In this document: in pieces, positions 1-10,943 of the stretch | Position numbering within the stretch: position 1 is the first letter of the stretch | Layout of the letters: each line of letters begins with the position of its first letter | DNA from: Pseudomicrostroma phylloplanum | Taxonomy: Eukaryota > Basidiomycota > Exobasidiomycetes > Microstromatales | Assembly (NCBI GenBank): GCA_039545275.1 | Contig: BCHS01000005.1 | Span: 124,001 to 188,000 of the forward strand | Direction: 5' to 3' | DNA length: 64,000 nucleotides | The notes under the pieces: model-generated | What the model was told of the DNA's origin: nothing | What the model saw: the letters and a program-made list of their open reading frames with translations, nothing else | The model's database searches: none | Program-made: the position numbers and the translations under genes

Positions 1-550
1 TAGGCGTGTTTGGTTCTTCCAGAGCCTGCTGCCGACTTGTAGACTCCTTTGCGTGAGCAGCTTGCTCGGGGCCTTTCTCCGATGGGAACTCCACCGTCGA
101 TGCCTTAGTCTGAACGGACAGACCTGGCTTCTTCTTGCCACCCATCTGGAGTACCACTCCTCCATCCTCGTCCTCTTCATCTGAATCTTTCGGCGATGCT
201 TGCAAGCTCTGGTCGGGTGTACCAGCAGCACTTGCGCTCGTCCATCCTTCTTCATCCTCATCCTCACCCTCACCCTCTTCTCCGTCCTTTTGCCGCCGAA
301 TCTTGCCGCTTGTAGAGTCCTTCTTGCTCTTGGCAGGCGCAGCCGCTTGAGTTGCTGCCAAGTGTGTCTGTGACTTGGACCGCTTCGAGGCGAGATGAGA
401 GGTGCTGCCGCTAGCTGCGCCGAGGCGGTGCAGCCTGTCGGACGACTTGTGACCCTTGCCAGAGGGTTTGAGTCCATCGCGTGATGGTCTCCGATCGTGC
501 GATGCCACAGGAGGCGAACGAGAGGAGCCAGCTTCCGCGTTGCTGGTCAT
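1..550 (-). CDS. N-terminal part of an unrecognised Ser/Lys/acidic-rich protein, cut by window edge
   Basis: An uninterrupted minus-strand frame starts at an ATG (548-550) and is still open at base 1, giving about 183 codons of a longer protein. It opens MTSNAEAGSSRSPP and is rich in Ser, Lys and Gly. It then has a run of Glu/Asp around a GWTSASAAGTPD segment, and a second acidic patch before a KKKPG stretch. No globular domain is visible in this part, so the fold and function must lie beyond the window. The length of the open frame and its biased but non-repetitive composition argue for real coding sequence. An upstream 5' exon to the right cannot be excluded. Confidence 0.55.
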   Translation of the reverse strand, partial: MTSNAEAGSSRSPPVASHDRRPSRDGLKPSGKGHKSSDRLHRLGAASGSTSHLASKRSKSQTHLAATQAAAPAKSKKDSTSGKIRRQKDGEEGEGEDEDEEGWTSASAAGTPDQSLQASPKDSDEEDEDGGVVLQMGGKKKPGLSVQTKASTVEFPSEKGPEQAAHAKESTSRQQALEEPNTP

Positions 551-1269
551 GCCAAAGCTAGGGTTGAGAGCGCTGAGGATAGGGCGAGAGGAGAGAGGAG
601 ATTAGGGAATTGCCTCCTTTGTATGGTCGTGCTGTGCGGCCGCGAGCAACTCACTTCATCTTGCCTCTGCCACTGCCACCAGAGGCGCTCTTCCTCCGTA
701 CGCCGACTTCTGTGCCCATGTCCGAACTGTTCCGGGAGGCGGTCGTTGTCATTCAATCGTGTCCGAGGACGTCGTAAGGATAGGAGGAGGGGGTGGGTAG
801 CGGGGAGAAAGGTGCCCGACGTGGGTATAGGATCCGCCGGCCGCTGTACCAAAGGACTGCGCGAGGCAAGGATCGTACCAGGAAAAGATAGGCGGAGGAC
901 GATGAGGGAGTGTGGTAGCAACCACCAGCGGCAAGCGGGACGCAGACGAGGCGGGGAGGTACGGAACAGGGACGGCGGGAGGAGATGTTTCCCAGGGCGG
1001 GCGGATCAAAGTAGAATGGCTATGGACGCTGGATTGACCCGACCGACCGACTGACTGACTGGACTGAACCCATCCCCGCCCCGCCCACGCAGGGCCAAGT
1101 GTCAATTGCCGTGCTGCGAGATCGCGCTTCCAGCTCCGCTCGGCGGGACAAGTGGGGGAGAGAGGCGGGGCGAGGCCAGGACAGGAACGCCGAGGACAGA
1201 TAACCTCCGTACTTTGCAAGGCCCCAGAACCTAATGTCCTTCTCCCTTTGCCGCCCTCGCTGCATTCGC
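551..1269. other. Intergenic, upstream of the edge gene
   Basis: There is no convincing gene here. Short open frames on both strands overlap each other and show no family resemblance. The stretch separates the 3' end of the minus-strand gene at 1270 from the start at 550, so it should hold the promoter and 5' leader of the edge gene. It contains a tetranucleotide tract at about 1035-1068. Confidence 0.5.
1035..1068. repeat. GACC/GACT tetranucleotide tract
   Basis: Tandem GACC units pass into GACT units. Similar GGAC/GTCC tetranucleotide tracts lie at 14949-14985 and 24151-24172. All three are in non-coding DNA near gene ends or starts. Confidence 0.6.
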
Positions 1270-2975
1270 TCACCCAGCCCGCTCCATTATGCCCACCAAC
1301 ACCGAGAAGAAGGGTGACTTTAGGATGGACGCCGTCTGCTCTAGTAGCTCATCGCGATCCTTGGCGCACAATCCTGCTAGCACCACATCCAAGTCCTGCG
1401 CATCTGTGGTCGTAGGTTGTCGCAAAGGCTGCTGGACTGGCGCTTGATGTATCTGCTGCTTTGCGGCCCTTTGAGGATGATCAGTGATCTTTTGCCCATG
1501 AAGGCCTCCCGATGCCAAGATTATATTACGCTTGAAAGGGGGAGTAGGCAGCCAAGGTGCGGAGTGGAGCGAGTACCTCGGCGGCTGTGAACCCATGGCT
1601 TGCATCTGAGCAACAGAGCTGACGTTCAAGTGTGGCAGAGTGATATGTGGAACTATGGCCACCAATGGAGGAGGAGTCTTTGGTCTGATCGGTAAGCCTG
1701 AGTCCTCCTGAGCCACGGGCTCCTCGGGCGGATTTGGCTTGACTCTCTTCTTGGGCGCCGCTTTGGGCTTCCCTTTCCCGGCCCCTGCTCGAGGAGCTGC
1801 GCGCTTCTTAACTGGCTTCTTTGGTGACGCCTGAGCTGGAGCAGATGTAGATGGGTTGTCCGGCAGTGGCTCTGGTAGAGCCGGTGCTTGAGCAGTCACA
1901 GCACGATCAGTGGGCACCTGCTGGACGTCTGTGATGGAGTCTTGAATGGGAGGAACCTGTAGATTCGAAGACATCTTTGGCAACGGGCTCATGGCTTGCA
2001 TTTCGGCTGCAACATGCTCTACTCGCGTCTTCGCAGAGCTCCGAGCCTCGGAAGAGCCCCCGGCGTGCTGAGTACGATCTTGAGAGGCCTGCGTCGAGGA
2101 CGCCTTGTTCGAAGTAGAGGCCTTCTCCTGCTTCGATGAGATAGGGCATACGTTCTTGTCCGACAGGAGGCTGTCGAGCGTCAGAGCGGTACTCGACCAG
2201 TACTTCTGCAACGACATGCATACTTACTTGGATTAGGCTCACGAATGTCGTAGCATCTTCGATTGTAGCAAACTTGACTGTGTCGAAAAGGGAAGGAGGC
2301 CACCATCTCAGCATACTTTGAGTCGTACCGGGTCCGCTGAGCGTTTGCTTGCGCTCGCACGTTGCAGTCTGCGAGAGCTCTGGCCGACGCAAGGGTATTC
2401 GACTCATGTCAGTCATCTGTCAAGCATCCATCTGGCTATGCATGGCCGGCTCACCCCCTCCGCATTCAAAGGCCAGCGGTAGCGAATGGCGACGACTTCT
2501 CCCTTGTGAGCGCCCTTCAGAGGAGCCTCCCTGCGCTTGGCACTCGAGCTACTGGCTTGTGAGCTATCTATGTCCGCAAAAGAGCAGAGATTGAGTGATT
2601 CCTGTAGCATGTCCCGGCTCCGCGGTCAGTTGGCTGCATATATGCGCACACACACTCCTGCATGTTCCCTACCAAGGTCATCTTGCCCTCGTCTGTCGGT
2701 CCCACTATCTGACTACTCCTCGTGTTAGCCGTCTGTGAGGTCGTTAGCACCCACTCTACACCCAGCCTCAGCTCCGAAAGGCCCTGGCTTGCCGTCGTCG
2801 TATGCTCCGTGACATGGCACAAAAGGGTAGGCTCGGTGAACGTCTGGAATTTGAGCTCGCCGTCTGGCGCGGCTGGCCTGCCCTGGGTGTAGGCCTGCAA
2901 TACAAACGTGTGAGTCGTCTGTGTAGACTGTGACTGCGATTGAGAAGCGGACTGCGAGCCAGAGGGTGGCAGCAT
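1270..2975 (-). CDS. Possible Rec114/Rec7-like meiotic protein (four exons)
   Basis: Proposed exons are 2673-2975, 2455-2601, 2243-2416 and 1270-2205, giving about 519 residues. The introns are 71, 38 and 37 nt; the last has a GTGAGC donor and a CTAAT branch site. The ATG at 2975 opens a Ser/Gln-rich start followed by strand-like sequence (FVLQAY, LRLGVEWVLTT, VVAIRYRWPL). A helix-like KFATIEDATTF segment comes next, which together resembles a PH-like fold. A long basic Pro/Lys/Ala linker follows (KKPVKKRAAPRAGAG), and a short helical C-terminus ends SPFFSVLVGIMERAG. PH-like head, disordered linker and short helical tail is the layout of Rec114/Rec7, which activates Spo11 with Mei4. The family assignment is inference only; splice choices in the middle exons are uncertain. 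Confidence 0.3.
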
Positions 2976-3211
2976 GGTGCGTAGTGCTCGGCTGTGCCCC
3001 CACGAGTGACGGTCAGGATGTGCACCTCGGTATCGCCTTGCTCTCTCTCTCACGCAGGGCGGAACTACGCAAATCGCCGAAGTGGAGGCGCGTACGGAAA
3101 GCGCAATCAGAAGGTTGTCCCTTCGTCCATCGCTCCCGTCCTTCCTACCATCCTTCGCATACATCGGTTTCTTACTCGTCTGACAAAGATCTCCTCTTTC
3201 ACATTCCCACC
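2976..3211. promoter_or_regulatory. Shared divergent promoter region
   Basis: These 236 bp separate two divergent start codons, at 2975 on the minus strand and 3212 on the plus strand. Both leaders must lie here. No clear TATA box is seen. Confidence 0.5.
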
Positions 3212-3976
3212 ATGGTATCCGCACAACGCCCCTCTTCCCGCTTGGTAGGCGTCTCCACCAAGATGTACTTCGACATCCCCACCACCAAGTCCTACCTCTC
3301 CAAGATCCTCTCCTCGCTTCCCTCCAACCTTTCCGCCCGCGTCTTCCTCCTGCCAGACTTTGTCACTCTCCAATACTGCGCCGACACTGCCGCCGGTACT
3401 CCTCTGATTATTGGAGCACAGCATACGCACCACGAAGACAAGGGCGCCTTTACAGGGGAGGTCTCACCGCTCGTGCTTGCCCAGGCGGGCGCCAATTTCC
3501 TCGAAATCGGGCATGCGGAGCGCAGGAGGCTCTTTGCCGAGACCAACGACGGAGTAGTGGCCAAGTGTGTTGCAGCTGCGCGAAACAAGCTCACACCGCT
3601 CATCTGTGTAGGGGAAGTATCCAAGGAGGGAGGGGTGGAACAGGCGGTGCAGGAGTGCTGGGAGCAGGTGCACGCCGTCTTTGCCAGTCTCCCCAAGGGC
3701 TCGCCGGTCATTCTTGCCTACGAACCTGTCTGGGCCATCGGAGCAAGTCAACCCGCTACACCTTCGCACGTAGTTGCTGTCACTCAATTGCTGAGGGAGA
3801 AGTGCGCAAAGGAAGTTGGGTGGACTGGAGATGATCTCACGATCCTATATGGAGGAAGCGCTGGACCTGGCACCTACGAGAAGATCAAGGACGGTGTGGA
3901 TGGCCTGTTCCTCGGTCGATTTGCCCACGACCCTGCTGCCTTCATCAGGACCATCGAAGAGATTCAGAACGCCTGA
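3212..3976 (+). CDS. Triose-phosphate isomerase family paralogue, possibly a tetrulose-phosphate isomerase
   Basis: One exon, 254 residues, the usual TIM-barrel isomerase size. Catalytic residues are recognisable: Lys17 in GVSTKMYF, His101 in EIGHAERR and Glu171 in AYEPVWAIG. The signature motifs differ from glycolytic TIM: GNWKMN is replaced by GVSTKMYF, GHSERR by GHAERR, and the phosphate-loop GFLVGG by GLFLGR. In bacteria such divergent members (LerI/EryH type) isomerise erythrulose phosphates, so a tetrose or polyol role is plausible but inferred. The ATG at 3212 is preceded by CACC. The frame stays open upstream to about 2930, but that part reads like leader sequence. The nearest upstream gene is divergent. 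Confidence 0.85.
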   Translation: MVSAQRPSSRLVGVSTKMYFDIPTTKSYLSKILSSLPSNLSARVFLLPDFVTLQYCADTAAGTPLIIGAQHTHHEDKGAFTGEVSPLVLAQAGANFLEIGHAERRRLFAETNDGVVAKCVAAARNKLTPLICVGEVSKEGGVEQAVQECWEQVHAVFASLPKGSPVILAYEPVWAIGASQPATPSHVVAVTQLLREKCAKEVGWTGDDLTILYGGSAGPGTYEKIKDGVDGLFLGRFAHDPAAFIRTIEEIQNA

Positions 3977-4108
3977 ACGGGGGCCAAGTAGCATAGACAG
4001 AGGCTCTAGACGGCATGTGCGCCCACGATTCTCGGATGATTCTGTAGAAGATAGATTGTAGTCGCATACATACACTAGGAAGAAAGACCACACTTGCTTT
4101 CCAGACTT

Positions 4109-6900
4109 TCAGACCTCCATCTCGACCTCTAGGTCCCCTCCAATACCACTCGCCACGCTCTTGCCTTCTGTACCTTCTACGAATTTGACTGGCAGCTCCT
4201 CACCGCCCGCCGTGTACTGCTCGGTGGTATACCTCGGGTAGACGCGCTTGTAGAGTCCCATCATAATCGTGTCCATCTGTCCAATTTGCCCATCAAAGTG
4301 CGCCTTGTACCTTCCATGCGTTCCCAACGGCTCCGAGATGTGACCCGTTCGACCATACTTTGTACGCAGGGGGATCGGCTTGAAGTAGCGCACATCCTCG
4401 GGCTGGAAGAACATCCAGCGGATGGTGGCTGTGCGACGGTGGATCTTGAAGGGCTCACCGGTGAGGACGACGCGCTTCACGTTCACTCGGAGGGGTCCAC
4501 CACCGTTCTTCCTCAACAGAGATCCAGAACCGATCAGGGAGGGATACTGCGTAGCCCCGACTCCGCGCTCGTCGTAGCCGCGCTCGCCATTCGGGTCATC
4601 TCCGCCCCAGCTACGAGGTTGTAGGAAAGTAGCCGAAGGTGAGCCAAAGGTGATGGGTGCATAGATGGTGGCTACGCTCGGAGCGGGCGTTGGAGGCGGG
4701 AGGAAGCGGAAGAACTTGTGCGGGTGAACGTTCACTGCGCCGTCTTCTCCACTCGGGCGAAGCGAAGAGGACGAGGCGAGGGAGTGTTCCGAGTAGATCG
4801 GATTGACGCGGAGCAAGCGCGGGCCCATCAAGAGGAGGACAGGATCCTGGAGGAAGAGTAGCCGGTGACGGGTCAGCAATGATCCTAGCACATCGACTCT
4901 GACTGTAGTACCACTCACCTTGCTCTTCACAGTCTCTGTGTACTCGGTGTTCCTGATGATACTCAAGTTCATCACCGTCTTCTTGTGCTCATGGCGTAGC
5001 AGGCCCCAAACAGTCATCGGCAACAAGCGAGTGCTACGCTCCAGTGCTCCAAACTTCCTAGCCATCTCAATAGGTACATCTTCCAGCTCCAGACCGACGA
5101 GCTGACCGCTCGAAACACCTTCGATGCGGGCTCTTCCCTCGACAGCCCTCTTGACACGATCCCAATCTTCGAATTGAAAGATTCGAGAGTACTCGGGCGG
5201 CAACTCCTCGTAGGCATCCCATGTGGACGACCTCAGCGAGGCCAGGCCACGATAGCGAGCAAAGCGCTGTCTTGCCGGAGTGTAGAGGGGAGTATCCACC
5301 TCATCGGGGAATTGCAGATCTTCCGCCGCCCGCTTGCTTCGCTCCTGACGTTGCTGGGACTCTTCGAACATGGCAGCATCATCGTCTGAAGCGCCATCAT
5401 CATCGTAGCCAAAGTCATCGTCGTCCAGGCCTGCCTCTGAGGGTGCGCTCAGTCCATTGGTAACGCCTCGGGAAGGTCCAGCGACAGGGAAGTCGTCGTC
5501 CATGTCGGGTAGGCCCTCCTCGTCCAGAGCCTCAGGCTCGCTTTCTTCCTCTTCATCCTCCAGGTCTTCGTCGATGAGCCATCTGGTCTTGTACTTGTCC
5601 TCTGGAGCTGCCTTTCTTTCAATTGCTACCTGCCTCTGTTCTCCCTCTGCCACTTCCTCCTCTGTGGGCCAGGTCTGCTCATTGGCTCCGAACTCGCCTT
5701 CGCTGACCTCGTTCTCGCTTTGCAGATCATCGGCCTCTTCGTCGTCCCGCTCCTCGAGGATTGTGTGGCCATCGGCTGTGGTGGCCGCCATGTCCACGTC
5801 CATCGCTGCAGCTCCATTCTTCCGCTTCGGCTTGCCTTCTTCGCCCAGGTCCAGCACCCTTTTGAGCCGGAAGTCTCCAAAATCTCGAACATGTACCAGG
5901 CGCTGGGCACTGAACTGCGCGTTACCCCTAGTCCAGCCCTTCACGACGAGTGTGCCCTTTCCAGCTACCTCGCCTTCCACCCACTTGGCTCCTTCTGAGA
6001 TGAGGTAGGGTCTTGCCTCCCTCCAGCTGGGGAAGCGAGGAACCGTGGTAGCGAGGGTACGCAGCAGTCCATCCCTCTCGGCCTCTGCGTCAATGGCATG
6101 AATCTTTTCTGTAGTGGGCGAGAAGTACCTGATGAAAGAGGCGAGCGATTTTCGGATGCTCGTCTTCTCTGCGTTGCTTCCCTCGGAGAGAGTGGGCACT
6201 ACAGCCAGGACCTCGGGCATGCCCTGTGCATGGAGGATGCGGAGAGCGAGCTCGCCCCAGGATCCTTCTTCGATGGATTGCGAGGGCGAGAGGAGTAGGA
6301 TGACGAAGTCTGACGAGGCTACGGCGGAGAGTGAAGGGTAGAGAGATCCATATGGCAGGGGTAGGAACTGCAGCGTGGTGGAAGGGCGAGGGATTCTGGG
6401 CAATGGGAACAGCAGGGACGGCGGCAGCATTGTTAAGTCAGCGCGAGAAGCAGACGTAGCCGGGCCGAATTGTCCTGGAGAACTCACCGTATCCTGCATG
6501 ATTCCCTTCCTTCCTTGAGGACCGTAGCAACATCATGGCCTTCTACCGGTTCCACGCCCTTGTGAGCCTCGAGTGTCCTGCACACTCCCCACGCATCTCC
6601 ATCCGGGGTGAGCTCTAGTACGCTGACCACCTTTGGGACTCCCTTCTTGACGAACATGTCTTCTACCTTCTTCAGCGCCTCCCTCTTTGCCAGTTGCATC
6701 TGCTTCGCATGGTTCTTGCGAGTAACGCCATTGCCATGGCCGGACTTTGCCGTCGTCGAGGCAGAGGTGGTGGAGGCTACCGAGGCGGGTCTTCCCTTTG
6801 CGAGCTTCTTGATGGACGACTTTGTCGAGTGTCGCGCCTTGAAGGTCTTGTTCTTTTGCTTGAGCGTGGAACGATGATGATGACCGCCATCGGGAGCCAT
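4109..6900 (-). CDS. TSR1: Tsr1, 40S ribosome-assembly GTPase-like factor
   Basis: Exons 6488-6900, 4919-6395 and 4109-4846 give 875 residues with two introns (92 and 72 nt). The start has the Tsr1 hallmark HHHRSTLKQKNK followed by basic sequence. Joining exon 1 to exon 2 restores CRIRIPRPSTTLQF, and joining exon 2 to 3 restores ETVKSKDPVLLLMGPR then VNPIYSEHS, both Tsr1-like. The middle holds long Asp/Glu runs. The C-terminus has the FKIHRRTATIRWMFF and VRYFKPIPLRTKYGR segments typical of the Bms1/Tsr1 family. Tsr1 binds cytoplasmic pre-40S particles and blocks premature initiation-factor binding. The second intron is a multiple of three and lacks stops, so its retention would not be noticed from the frame alone. 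Confidence 0.93.
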
Positions 6901-7250
6901 GCTGGGCAGATACAGCGGGGTGAGGTGGGGGGCTGGGTGATGGCAAGAAGGTCTGATCTGGGTGGTAGCGTGTGTGTGCCGTTGCTCTTGGCTGCGAGCG
7001 CTTCCGCTTCAAAATTTCCCCTCGAGGCAGAGACCAGCTGCAGGCAATTCCAACTCCGCCCACTCCCCCCACTTCTTCGCGCAACGGAAGCAGGAATTTT
7101 GGAAATAAGCGGGCGACGAGGGAGAGGCAGGCAATACGGTACCACCAGGGAATACCCACCGCCAAGGCAGCCACTAATCACTGCCACTGCCTCCTCCCCG
7201 ACCCATATATCTTCATCTCTCATCTTTACGCAGGAGTAACGGCCAAGACA
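6901..7250. promoter_or_regulatory. Divergent TSR1/RSA4 promoter
   Basis: These 350 bp separate start codons of two ribosome-assembly genes on opposite strands. The region carries AAAATTT at 7011-7017 and AATTTT near 7094-7099. These resemble the A/T core of the yeast ribosomal RNA processing element, but the match is short. A CATATAT stretch lies about 40 nt before the RSA4 start. Confidence 0.55.
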
Positions 7251-9191
7251 ATGGCCACTCTCGCTCCGATCCCGACGGCAAAGCGGCAGAGGCTGAACGC
7301 TGCCGCCGAGTCCAAACGTGTTGCAGCACTCGTCGACGAAGGCAAGCTCAACCCCACGACGGACAATGTCATCATCCAGCTCCAGTCTTCCGTGGATGGT
7401 GAGACGCTGGGTCCTTCGATCAGTTTGCCGGCGGGCAACACAGGACAGAGGGAATTGCAGATGATTGTGAATCAGTTGCGGAGACAGAGTAGGGCAGGCA
7501 AGAAGAGGAGAGTGGATGACGGCAGCGAGTCGCAGGAGGAGGATTACGATGATGACGACGACGAGGACCTGCCATTCGCCTTTCATCTGGATGTGTCTAC
7601 CAGTGAAGGGACATCGACGCAGCCCACGCGGCTGGACATCACCACCTCCATCTCGCAAGACGTGCTGCAGGCTGCCTTTGCTCGCAAGCTCGATCTAAGC
7701 GCAGAAGATACGTTGCGGATCGTGTTCGAGCCACAGGCGGTCTTCAAAGTCAGGCCAGTGAGGCGGTGTAGCAATACACTGAGCGGTGAGTAGGCGGAGA
7801 ATTGGCTGCGCAACCTGACTTCGCCGACTCACACTTCTCCACGTTTCTCTACATACTCAGGCCACGCTTCTCCGATCCTCTACTCCATCTCTTCTCCCTC
7901 CTCTTCACTCTTCCTCACCACTGCCGGCGACAAGACTGCCCGCCTATGGGACGTAGATGCCGAGCTGCCCCTTCATACCCTCAAAGGGCACAACGATTGG
8001 GTCCTCACTGCCGCTTGGGACCCACTGGAGCGGAGATGCGCTACAGGAGATATGAGCGGTGTCATCTACCTGTGGGACAGCATCGACTCAAAGTCATACG
8101 GCGTCAGGGGTTGGGGGAGCAAGAGTGGGAAGCAGGTGGAAGAGGAGCGCATGGCTGCTCTTGCTCAAGAGTCAGGAGGTGTGATGCCGACCGAGAAGCC
8201 GAAGATGAAGGTAGCGGAGAAGAGGGCGCTGCGCCATGCCTCTCCTGCCGGCAAGGTCTTGAAGGGGCACACGAAATGGATCACCTCGCTCGCCTTTGAG
8301 CCGGCTCACCTGAATGCTACCTCCTCTCGATTAGCCTCTTCGTCCAAGGACGGCACAGTCAAAGTCTGGAACACCTCCACTCGCACCTGCGCCTTCACCC
8401 TTGGCGCTCACTCCTCTTCTGTCAACATCGTGCGGTGGGGCGGAGAAACGACTTCCAGCGGCGCGGGCGTGCTTTACACTGCAGCCAACGACAGGACGGT
8501 GAAGGTGTGGGATAGCGCAGACGGCAAGTTGTTGCGGTCCCTCGACTCGCACGCTCACTGGGTCAACACTCTCGCCCTCTCTACCGACTTCCTCCTCAAA
8601 GCTGGCGCCTTTGACGAGCGCAAGGGCGGACTGATCGAAGGACTGGACCTGGCTACTTCATCCACAGAGGAGATCCAGCAGGCCGCTCTCAAGCGCTTCA
8701 AGAAGTTCACAGCTCAGCAGCCAGAGACTGTCGTCTCGGGCTCCGAGGACCACACACTCTTCTTCTGGCCTCCGCAAGTGGGCGGAGACAGGACTGCCGG
8801 CGAGGCGGGAGGCATAACGCCCAAGAAGCCCCTAGCCAGGATGACGGGACACCAGAAGAGCGTGAACCACGTCGCGTTTTCCCCCGACGGGAGGTTCATC
8901 GCCAGCGCCAGCTTCGACTCGAGCGTGAGACTCTGGAATGGCCGCGATGGCAAGTTCATCGCAACTCTGCGCGGACACGTCTCATCGGTGTATCGTCTGT
9001 CCTGGTCATGCGACTCGCGCCTCCTCGTGAGCGCTAGCAAAGACTCGACGATGAAAGTGTGGGACCTCAAGACGTACAAGATCAAGGTGGACTTGCCTGG
9101 CCACGATGACGAGGTGTATTGTGTGGACTTTGTAGGCAACAAGGTCGCCAGCGGCGGGCGGGATCGGCAAGTCAAGATCTGGAGGGCATAA
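7251..9191 (+). CDS. RSA4: Rsa4/Nle1 (Notchless), 60S assembly WD40 protein
   Basis: Exons 7251-7785 and 7861-9191 with a 75-nt phase-1 intron give 621 residues. The N-terminal NLE domain ends with the diagnostic FEPQAVFKVRPVRRCSNTLSGH, split by the intron. An Asp-rich insert of about ten residues lies inside this domain. Eight WD40-type blades follow, with clear RLWD, VKVWN, VKVWD, VRLWN and MKVWD ends and GH starts. The protein ends at the last blade (VKIWRA). Rsa4 is removed from pre-60S particles by the AAA ATPase Mdn1/Rea1, which grips its N-terminal domain. The gene is divergent from TSR1. Confidence 0.95.
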
Positions 9192-9327
9192 TGGGAGAGA
9201 ACCTCAGGCACACACACGTTATCTCACTTAAGGTCAAGCGAATTTAATTGTACAGCTTCCAAACAATACATTGTGCGCCACATTGAAGCATATATAGCTA
9301 TGCTTCTACAGTAGAGTACGTTGTGGA

Positions 9328-10943
9328 TTACACTGCCTTGAGGAGTGATGTAGATAATCTGAGGCGTGTTACCACCTAAAGGCAGGCGGGGAGTGAGACA
9401 GCAAGGTTCAGTCAGTCATCTTCTCGTTGTATCACGAACGCTCTTCTGAGGTATCTGCTCTGCGGGCTGCCCTGTCTCTCAACTCACCATCAAGATAGCT
9501 CCCAATCCCAGACTTCCCGCCGAGAATCCCTGCGCTCCCGTGAACCCTGCAGGCGATGCAATGATCCACCCACAAATGGGCGATCCAAGGAGTGCAGCAA
9601 CGGCTGCGCAGGCAGACAATTGTCCCAGAGCCGAGGAGATGCGCCGGAGGTCTGGCGTAACAGAGGCGGTGCAGCTAGCGAGGAGGGAGATGGCGCCTCC
9701 CGAAGTGAATCCGTAGAAGCCTCCGATCACCAGTACGCCCGCGGGAGACGTAACGCCCATCGAGGCAAAGACGAGGATCATGCATCCCGCTGCGCAGAAG
9801 ATGATGAGATTGAAGGCGCCCCATGGGCCCGCTGCGATGGGCACCAATAAACGACCAAAGATGCTCGCGGCGTTGAGGATGGACACCGAGTATACCTGCA
9901 GACTTGGGCTGAGGCCCTTTGTAGCCCCCCATGTTGGCAGAAAGAAGAATGTGTATGTGAGACCGAGGAAGGTGAAGAAGTAGGCTACAGCGAACAAGTC
10001 GTAGGGCAGGTGTCTGAAGGCCTCTGCGTAGAAGAAGGGCTGGCGCGGTGGTGCGGGTCCCGCGGCGCTCTCCTTTTCAGAGCTGGTGCTTTCACCCTTG
10101 AGGAAGCTCCAGTTTGTCTGGTGTTGCGGCAAAGGCGAGGTGACCGCGGCGGCGGTGAAGGTCAGCAGGCCGAAGACGATGAAGCCGATAGCACGCCAGG
10201 TCCAGCCAAAGCCAACGTTGTCCAGAAGAGCTTTGACGATGATCGGCCACAGGACTCCGCCCAAGGACGAGAAAGATACGACGATGCCGCTGAAGTGATC
10301 AGGGAATGTTTGAGACGCGATGCGACGCGACGTGTCAGTCATACGAGCACAAGTAGGTCGTTGTCCCTTCCATTCGCCCAACTCACATTGCGATTCCCTT
10401 TTTCTCCTTGAACCATAACATGCAACAGGCGATCGGAACCGAGAAGGAACATGACAGCGACAGGCCCTGCAGAATGCCTTGAGCTAGAAGGATCTGATAG
10501 TACTCTGTACACAAGCTCGTGAGCATGCAAGACAGTGGGAATGCGATGGCCTGGTAGATGAAGAGTGGACGGGGACCAAAGCGATCCATGAGGAGACCGC
10601 CTACCATACCGCCGAAGAAGATGAGGCCGAAGGATACGCTTCCCACCCATGCAATGGCATTGGGCGACGAGTCTTGAAGTAGGTTCGACTCGTAGTAGTC
10701 TTGGAACACACCAAAAGCATTGGAGAAGCCAAACGTCGAGAAAAGGCACGACGATGCCCCTGCAACTGACAGCCAGGCTCGAGCGGTCAGGACAGTGGGA
10801 GCGGGGGGCGCAGACACTTTAGCAGGAGTGAGCTTGTCCTCGGCCTGGAACGTCGCTTCAATGGCCTTTGGTGAGGAAGGCGTTTCAGAACGCTTCTCCT
10901 CGGGAGACGCAATGGTCTCCGAAGCATGTGTGGAAGACGACAT
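9328..10943 (-). CDS. Monocarboxylate-transporter-like MFS permease
   Basis: Exons 10387-10943, 9488-10289 and a 48-nt last exon 9328-9375 give 468 residues. The first join restores KKGIAIGIVVSFSSLGGVLWP, the conserved MCT segment at TM4-TM5. The N-terminus is about 60 hydrophilic residues, then TM1 starts at WLSVAGASSCLFSTFGFSNAFG. A central cytoplasmic loop rich in Ser/Glu separates two six-helix halves. Fungal members of this family move monocarboxylates, riboflavin or similar small solutes; the substrate cannot be read from sequence. The short final exon adds a basic cytoplasmic tail. The in-frame ATG at 10943 is taken as start; a further in-frame extension upstream to about 11036 looks like leader. 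Confidence 0.85.

Noticed and set aside
2206..2227. 22-nt intron (GTAAGT...TTGCAG) in the Rec114-like gene
   Set aside because: Too short for splicing. A 37-nt intron using the GTGAGC donor 15 nt upstream keeps the same frame and has a CTAAT branch site.
6777..7658. 293-residue minus-strand frame across the TSR1/RSA4 promoter
   Set aside because: Overlaps exon 1 of RSA4 and TSR1 on other frames and reads as low-information Arg/Leu/Ser sequence.
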